From the NCBI GenBank assembly GCA_050050115.1, contig JASFUX010000097.1, forward strand, positions 1-11,951: 11,951 bases of DNA, given 5' to 3'. Below, in pieces: positions 7,592-11,951 of the stretch. Numbering within the stretch: the first letter of the stretch is position 1; each line of letters starts with the position of its first letter. A program made the position numbers and the translations under genes. This DNA comes from JASFUX01 sp050050115 (GTDB taxonomy: Bacteria > Pseudomonadota > Alphaproteobacteria > Caulobacterales > Maricaulaceae). Below the pieces are notes generated by a model. It was not told the DNA's origin. It saw only the letters and a program-made list of their open reading frames with translations, and ran no database searches.

Positions 7592-10500
7592 TCAGTAGAT
7601 GCCGCCGAGACCGGAGTCGGATTCAGGCTCCGCTGCGCCGGGCGCAGGCTGGTCCGGGGACGACGAGGGGTCCTGCAGCTGATCGAGGAAGCTCGAAAGC
7701 CCGTTCTGTTCGGGCGCAGGCTGCTCGCCTTGGGGCGTTTCCGAAGCGCCGGGATCGACGACCGGTCGCGCGGCTGTTCCGGTTTGGCTGTCGGAGACGG
7801 CGGGCGGCCGAGCGGCGCCTTGGGCGCTCCCGGTTTGACCGCTTCCTTGGACGGCGCTCGGCGACTCGAACGTCTGGACGTCGCCGGACGACGGCGCCTC
7901 GTCGCCGCGCAGCCCGGGCACGCTGGTTCCGCCGGTCTCTGCGCCGACGAACCCAGGCGCGCCGCCCGAGGGATCGCCAGGCGCGTACTGCAGGGGGCTC
8001 CCTTCACTGACGTCGGCTTGGCCGGCGAAATAATCCGAAGGCAACTCGTCGTAGACGAGCACCTCGCCGGCGCCGCTTGGCCGTTGAACGTCATTCGGTC
8101 CAGCGATCGAAATACCCGAGCGCGGGCGCTCGTTGCGGTAGCCGGTCGTGGTCGACGCGTAGCGCGTCGGCGCGGTTCCCGGCCGGAAGGCCTCCCAGAT
8201 CGTCTCAGGGTCGCCGACGCGACCGAGTTCTCCTGTCCGTCCGTTGACGGGCACCAGCTGAACGCCCGGCGGCGTCCGGAACGGAATGTCGGGCTGGCCT
8301 TCGAGCGCGGCCGCCATGAAGTCGTGGAAGATCGGCGCGGCGACGACGCCCCCTGACTCGCCATTGCCGAGCGACCGCGGGGTGTCGAAGCCGACATAGA
8401 CGCCGACGACGAGGTCGGGCGAGAAGCCCATGAACCAGGCGTCCTTAAAGTCGTTGGAGGTGCCGGTCTTGCCCGCAAGCGTCCAGTCGAGATCGGCCAT
8501 GGCGCTGCGCGCGGTGCCGCGTTCGACGACGCCCTGAAGAATCGAGACGATCTGATAGGCGGTGACGGCGTCGACGACGCGCTCGCGCGGATCGGTCAGA
8601 CGCGGCGGCTCGACGTTCTCCCAGTCGATCACCTCTTCTTCGTAGTTGCAGCCGATGCACTCGCGCTGATCGTGGCGATAGATGGTCGAGCCGTCGCGCG
8701 CCTGCACGCGGTCGACGATGGTCGGCTCGATCTCGAGCCCGCCGTTGACCAGCTCGGCGTAGGCCGTCGCCATGCGCATCAACGTCGTCTCGCCCGCGCC
8801 CAGCGCCATCGCGACATAGGGCGGCAGGTCGTCGTAGATGCCGAACCGCTCGCCGTACTCGGACATGTGCTCAAGGCCCATGTCGTTGGCCAGACGCAGG
8901 GTCATCATGTTCCGCGACAGCTCGATGCCGAGGCGCAGCGTCGACATCCCGTACCAGCGGTCGACGTAGTTGCTGGGCTTGTAGAAGCCCCCGTCGTCGC
9001 CGTCGGTGGAGACGTACGGTCCGTCCAGAACCTGGGAGACCGGCGTATAGCCGTTGTCGAGCGCCGCGGCGTAGACGAACGGCTTGAACGACGAGCCGGG
9101 CTGACGACGCGCCTGATTGGCGCGGTTGAACTGGCTCAAGCGATACGAATAGCCGCCGACCATCGCCAAGATGCGTCCCGTATGCGGATCAAGCGCGATG
9201 ATGCCGCCGTTGACTTCAGGGATCTGCATCAGGCCGAATTGGCCTTCGCGCTCCGCTCCGGTCTCCGGATCCGGCCCGAGCGGCGCGGCGTAGATCACAT
9301 CGCCGACGTTTAAAGCCTGCGAGGCCTCTTCAATCTGCGGGCCGAGCGAACGGTCGTCGCGCACGCGGCGCGCCCAAGCCAGCTCGCTCACGGGAATCTC
9401 TCCCCGCTCCCCGCTCAGGAACCCGATCTCAAGGGACTCCGCGCCGGCGCGCAGGACCACCGCCTTCGCCCAGTCGGCATCGAGGTCGGCTTGGGCCTCG
9501 ACCGCGATCAGCCGCTCTTCCCAGCCGTTTCCGGTTTCGATCTGCGTGATCGGACCACGGTAGCCGTGGCGGCGGTCGTATCTCTCCAAGCCGTCGCGCA
9601 GCGCCCGGCGCGCAGCGACCTGCAGCTCGGAATCGAGGGTCGTCCGCAGCGACAAGCCGCCGTCGTAGAGGTCTTCCTCGCCGTAGGTGGAAAAGGCGAA
9701 GCGACGGACGTCCTCGACGAAGTATTCCGCCGCCTGATAGGCCGATCCGGTCAGCCGGTCGGAGACGATCAGGTCGTCGCGACTGGCGAGCTCGGCCTCC
9801 TCCTCAGTGATGTAGCCGTCATCGGCCATCCGCCCCAGCACGTAGTTGCGGCGCGCGATCGCCCGATCCTTGTTGTAGATCGGATGATAGTTGTTCGGCC
9901 CGCGCGGCACGCCGGCGAGGTAGGCCATCTCCGACAGCGTCAGGTCGTCGAGCGGCTTGTTGAAGTAAAGCAGCGCGGCGGCGGCGACCCCGTAAGCGCG
10001 GCGGCCGAGATAGATCTCGTTCAGATAAAGCTCGAGAATCTCGTCCTTGGAGAAGGCCTCCTCGATGCGGAACGCCAGCGCGATCTCGCGCACCTTCCGC
10101 TCGATCGTCTGGGTCGCTTCGAGCTTGAAGTTCTTGGCCACCTGCTGGGTGATCGTCGAGCCGCCTTGAAGCGGCGCCTCGACCCCTTGCACCCAGTTTC
10201 TGACGTTGCGGATTTGCGCGCGCAGCATCCCCATCGGGGCGATGCCGTCGTGGTTGTAGAAATTCTTGTCTTCAGCGGCGACGAAGGCGTGAACGAGATC
10301 TGGCGGAATCGTCTCGATGGGAACGAAGACGCGGCTTTCGCGGGCGTATTCGGCGATCAGCCGTCCGTCGCCGGCGTGCACGCGGCTCATCACCGGCGGC
10401 TCGTAGCTCTCCAGATCAGCGATCTCAGGCAGGCCTTCGGTCACGCGGATCACATAGCCCACCGCGAAGATCGCGAAGACGGTTCCCGCCAGCACGAAGA

Positions 10501-10684
10501 AAGTCATCAGCGCGCCAAGCGCGTAGAGCCAGGTCCGCAGGGCGCCGCGCCGGCGCTTCGGACCGCGTCCGCCGCCCCTGCCCCCACGGCCGCGCCCGTC
10601 GTCCCGCTGGCCGCGGTCGCGCGAACGCGCGCCCCGCGACGCGTTTGAGATGTGATCGGAATGGTCGACGAGGCGATCAATCAT
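7592..10684 (-). CDS. mrcA: Penicillin-binding protein 1A, bifunctional peptidoglycan glycosyltransferase / transpeptidase
   Basis: The 1030-residue class A PBP polymerises lipid II glycan strands and crosslinks them in the periplasm. Order: an arginine/glycine-rich cytoplasmic tail (1-50), a membrane segment (about 53-78), a GT51 domain (about 100-280), an OB-like insert (about 380-490) and a transpeptidase domain (about 490-800). GT51 motifs are EDKNFYNHDG (catalytic Glu138), GGSTITQQ (174-181), RKVRE (196-200) and KDEILELYLN (213-222). The transpeptidase has Ser531-x-x-Lys534 in QPGSSFKPF, SRN at 590-592 and KTGTS at 739-743, so both activities look intact. Cys676 and Cys679 form a CxxC between the catalytic motifs. 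Residues from about 840 on form a long proline/glycine/serine/glutamine-rich tail, making it longer than the roughly 850 residues usual for this family. ATG 10684 is preceded by GGAG at 10692-10695, 7 bases away. It lies between amiC upstream and prfB downstream, all on one strand. Confidence 0.97.
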   Translation of the reverse strand: MIDRLVDHSDHISNASRGARSRDRGQRDDGRGRGGRGGGRGPKRRRGALRTWLYALGALMTFFVLAGTVFAIFAVGYVIRVTEGLPEIADLESYEPPVMSRVHAGDGRLIAEYARESRVFVPIETIPPDLVHAFVAAEDKNFYNHDGIAPMGMLRAQIRNVRNWVQGVEAPLQGGSTITQQVAKNFKLEATQTIERKVREIALAFRIEEAFSKDEILELYLNEIYLGRRAYGVAAAALLYFNKPLDDLTLSEMAYLAGVPRGPNNYHPIYNKDRAIARRNYVLGRMADDGYITEEEAELASRDDLIVSDRLTGSAYQAAEYFVEDVRRFAFSTYGEEDLYDGGLSLRTTLDSELQVAARRALRDGLERYDRRHGYRGPITQIETGNGWEERLIAVEAQADLDADWAKAVVLRAGAESLEIGFLSGERGEIPVSELAWARRVRDDRSLGPQIEEASQALNVGDVIYAAPLGPDPETGAEREGQFGLMQIPEVNGGIIALDPHTGRILAMVGGYSYRLSQFNRANQARRQPGSSFKPFVYAAALDNGYTPVSQVLDGPYVSTDGDDGGFYKPSNYVDRWYGMSTLRLGIELSRNMMTLRLANDMGLEHMSEYGERFGIYDDLPPYVAMALGAGETTLMRMATAYAELVNGGLEIEPTIVDRVQARDGSTIYRHDQRECIGCNYEEEVIDWENVEPPRLTDPRERVVDAVTAYQIVSILQGVVERGTARSAMADLDWTLAGKTGTSNDFKDAWFMGFSPDLVVGVYVGFDTPRSLGNGESGGVVAAPIFHDFMAAALEGQPDIPFRTPPGVQLVPVNGRTGELGRVGDPETIWEAFRPGTAPTRYASTTTGYRNERPRSGISIAGPNDVQRPSGAGEVLVYDELPSDYFAGQADVSEGSPLQYAPGDPSGGAPGFVGAETGGTSVPGLRGDEAPSSGDVQTFESPSAVQGSGQTGSAQGAARPPAVSDSQTGTAARPVVDPGASETPQGEQPAPEQNGLSSFLDQLQDPSSSPDQPAPGAAEPESDSGLGGIY

Positions 10685-10723
10685 GAGCAGGCTCCGCGGG
10701 TCTCATGACGCCGTGTTGCGTCC

Positions 10724-10751
10724 GCAATATGGCGGCGCCCCCTCCGCCCAA
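10724..10751 (-). promoter_or_regulatory. Weak candidate promoter in the amiC-mrcA gap
   Basis: The 172 bases between amiC and mrcA (10685-10856) contain no gene and no convincing terminator. On the minus strand TTGGGC (10751-10746) and TATTGC (10729-10724), 16 bases apart, lie about 40 bases before the mrcA ATG. Each matches consensus at only three positions, so this is marginal; mrcA may instead be read through from amiC. Confidence 0.18.
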
Positions 10752-10856
10752 CTTGCATTTCCCGTGCTAGATCACGCTTCGCCGGCGTGCTCCAGGCTCC
10801 ACTTCGGTCGCGCTTTTCAACCCCCGGACCGCAAACATCGTTCCCTTACGGGCGCA

Positions 10857-11951
10857 TCAACGCGCGCCGCCGTCGGCGTAAAGGCGTTCTCGCTGGTCGA
10901 AATAGGTATCTATTCCTGATGTGACGGCTTCGGCCAGTCTCTCACGATCCGCGGACGATGTCAGGCGGCTCTCGTCCTCGCGATTGGTCAGGAATCCGGC
11001 TTCGAGCAGCACTGCGGGCACGTCAGGCGCGAGCAGCACGTAAAAGCCGCGCTGGCGGTGAGAATTGCGCAGCATCGGGCCGACCTCGGCCAGGTGCGGG
11101 ATCAGGATCTCGGCGAAGGCCGTCGATTCGTTGCGGGTCACCCTATGGACGAGGTCGATGATGATGTCCCCGACCTCCGAGCGCCGGCCCGAGAGGTCGA
11201 CGTCGACCAGCCAGGGGTCCTCGCTCAGGATTTCGTTCCGCGTCCGCGACTCGGCGCTGTCCGAAAGGGTGTAGACCGCCGCACCGCGGGCGCTCGAGTT
11301 CGTTGGGCCGGAGTCGGCGTGGATCGACAGAAACAGGTCCGCGCCGGCCTGACGGGCGATCCTGACGCGGTCCTGGAGCTCGATGAAGCGGTCGTCGTCG
11401 CGGGTCATGACCACGTCGTAGCGGCCCGTCGCCTCGAGCGCCGACCGGATGGCGCGGCCAAGCTGCAGATTGACGTCCTTCTCGCGGGTGCCGCGCGCGC
11501 TGGTGGCGCCGCCGTCGCGGCCGCCGTGTCCGGGATCAACCACCACGACGAAGCGCGCGCCGCTTGCGGGTGAAGCGCGGTGATCAGGCTCGGTGCGGGC
11601 GCGGTCGAAAGGGAAGCCGGCCCCGGCTTCGAACGAGGCTTGATCCGTGGGGGCCAGGTCGACCACGTAGCGGTAGCTCGCCGCGCCGGGCGCCGGATCG
11701 AGCGCGAAGCTGCGCATCACCCGCGCCGGCCCGTTGAGATCGAGAACGATGCGCGAACGGGTCGGGGAGAACTGGGCGACGCGAAAGCGCTCGACCAGCC
11801 CCGCGCCGGCGCCGACGGCCTGTCCGTCGGCGATCGGCCGCGCGCTGACCTCGAAATCGGCGCGCGCGAAGTCGATGACCAAGCGGGGGCTTTGCTCGGC
11901 GAGAGTGAACACCTCCGGGGCGATGGGCTGGCTGGAGTCGACCACTACCCG
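10857..11951 (-). CDS. amiC: N-acetylmuramoyl-L-alanine amidase (AMIN + Amidase_3), N-terminus beyond the window
   Basis: This periplasmic zinc amidase cuts the bond between N-acetylmuramic acid and the stem peptide, chiefly during daughter-cell separation. The frame is open to the right edge (365 codons including the stop). The signal peptide and part of the N-terminal AMIN domain are outside; the visible beginning VDSSQPIAPEVFTLAEQ is already mid-domain, so no start can be assigned. Counting from the edge, the AMIN domain occupies about residues 1-100, a linker 100-132 and Amidase_3 about 133-355. The zinc ligands are all visible: His142 in VDPGHGGRDGG, Glu157 in TREKDVNL and His211 in SIHAD; Glu317 in LEAGFLTN is the catalytic glutamate. 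Residues 240-290 carry the insert that in AmiC-type enzymes holds the autoinhibitory helix and the activator contact; its exact boundary is inferred. The stop at 10857 is 172 bases before mrcA on the same strand. Caulobacter has a single amidase of this kind, named amiC, which guides the symbol. Confidence 0.94.
   Translation of the reverse strand, partial: RVVVDSSQPIAPEVFTLAEQSPRLVIDFARADFEVSARPIADGQAVGAGAGLVERFRVAQFSPTRSRIVLDLNGPARVMRSFALDPAPGAASYRYVVDLAPTDQASFEAGAGFPFDRARTEPDHRASPASGARFVVVVDPGHGGRDGGATSARGTREKDVNLQLGRAIRSALEATGRYDVVMTRDDDRFIELQDRVRIARQAGADLFLSIHADSGPTNSSARGAAVYTLSDSAESRTRNEILSEDPWLVDVDLSGRRSEVGDIIIDLVHRVTRNESTAFAEILIPHLAEVGPMLRNSHRQRGFYVLLAPDVPAVLLEAGFLTNREDESRLTSSADRERLAEAVTSGIDTYFDQRERLYADGGAR

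Noticed and set aside
7456..8478. Minus-strand frame of 340 codons ending at the prfB start (TAATG overlap)
   Set aside because: It is an alternative frame inside the mrcA C-terminal region, arginine/serine/proline-rich. The mrcA frame is supported by catalytic motifs and continues to its own stop at 7592.
8672..10648. Plus-strand open frames of 213 and 385 codons opposite mrcA
   Set aside because: They mirror the PBP1A coding frame, carry no recognisable motif and have shadow composition.
10763..10776. Inverted repeat CGTG-N6-CACG upstream of mrcA
   Set aside because: The arms are only four bases long, so it is expected by chance in DNA of this composition. No known operator matches.
10683..10919. 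Small plus-strand open frame of 78 codons across the mrcA-amiC gap
   Set aside because: It overlaps the ends of both flanking genes on the opposite strand and shows no recognisable domain.

Overview
The window is high-GC chromosomal DNA from an alphaproteobacterium, most likely of the Caulobacterales / Maricaulales / Hyphomonadales type. Three things suggest this: the protein families, the codon bias, and a gene order (M23 peptidase - bactofilin - prfB - mrcA - amiC) that resembles, from memory, the bacA-pbp1A-amiC region of Caulobacter. I see no mobile elements, tRNA or rRNA genes, CRISPR arrays or signs of recent transfer. Eight protein genes fill nearly all of the sequence, and no gene-free stretch exceeds about 175 bases.

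Left part (1-4301). A very long minus-strand gene for an AsmA-like / DUF3971 inner-membrane-anchored envelope protein runs off the left edge. Divergent from it, 54 bases away, is a plus-strand pair: a BCP-type peroxiredoxin with one cysteine, and a DUF455 ferritin-like protein whose GTG start overlaps the peroxiredoxin stop by 4 bases. The DUF455 protein carries a full E / ExxH / E / ExxH di-iron-type ligand set.

Middle part (4302-6327). A short AT-richer leader with a plausible sigma70-type promoter precedes a membrane-anchored M23 peptidoglycan endopeptidase. Its end overlaps the start of a bactofilin gene by 17 bases. The pair ends in a strong intrinsic terminator. This is the known pairing of a polymer-forming cytoskeletal scaffold with a cell-wall hydrolase that it positions.

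Right part (6328-11951). Three minus-strand genes read, in transcription order, amiC (N-acetylmuramoyl-L-alanine amidase, 5' end beyond the right edge), mrcA (class A penicillin-binding protein 1A, with a long disordered C-terminal tail) and prfB (peptide chain release factor 2). prfB is intact only if translated through a canonical programmed +1 frameshift (AGGAGG, 3 bases, CTT TGA C), as in Escherichia coli.

Together the window encodes peptidoglycan synthesis (PBP1A), two kinds of peptidoglycan cleavage (amidase, M23 endopeptidase), the scaffold that may localise one of them (bactofilin) and an AsmA-like envelope factor. Next to these are a peroxide-defence pair and a translation termination factor. 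I found no convincing undescribed system. The least-described item is the peroxiredoxin-DUF455 di-iron pair.
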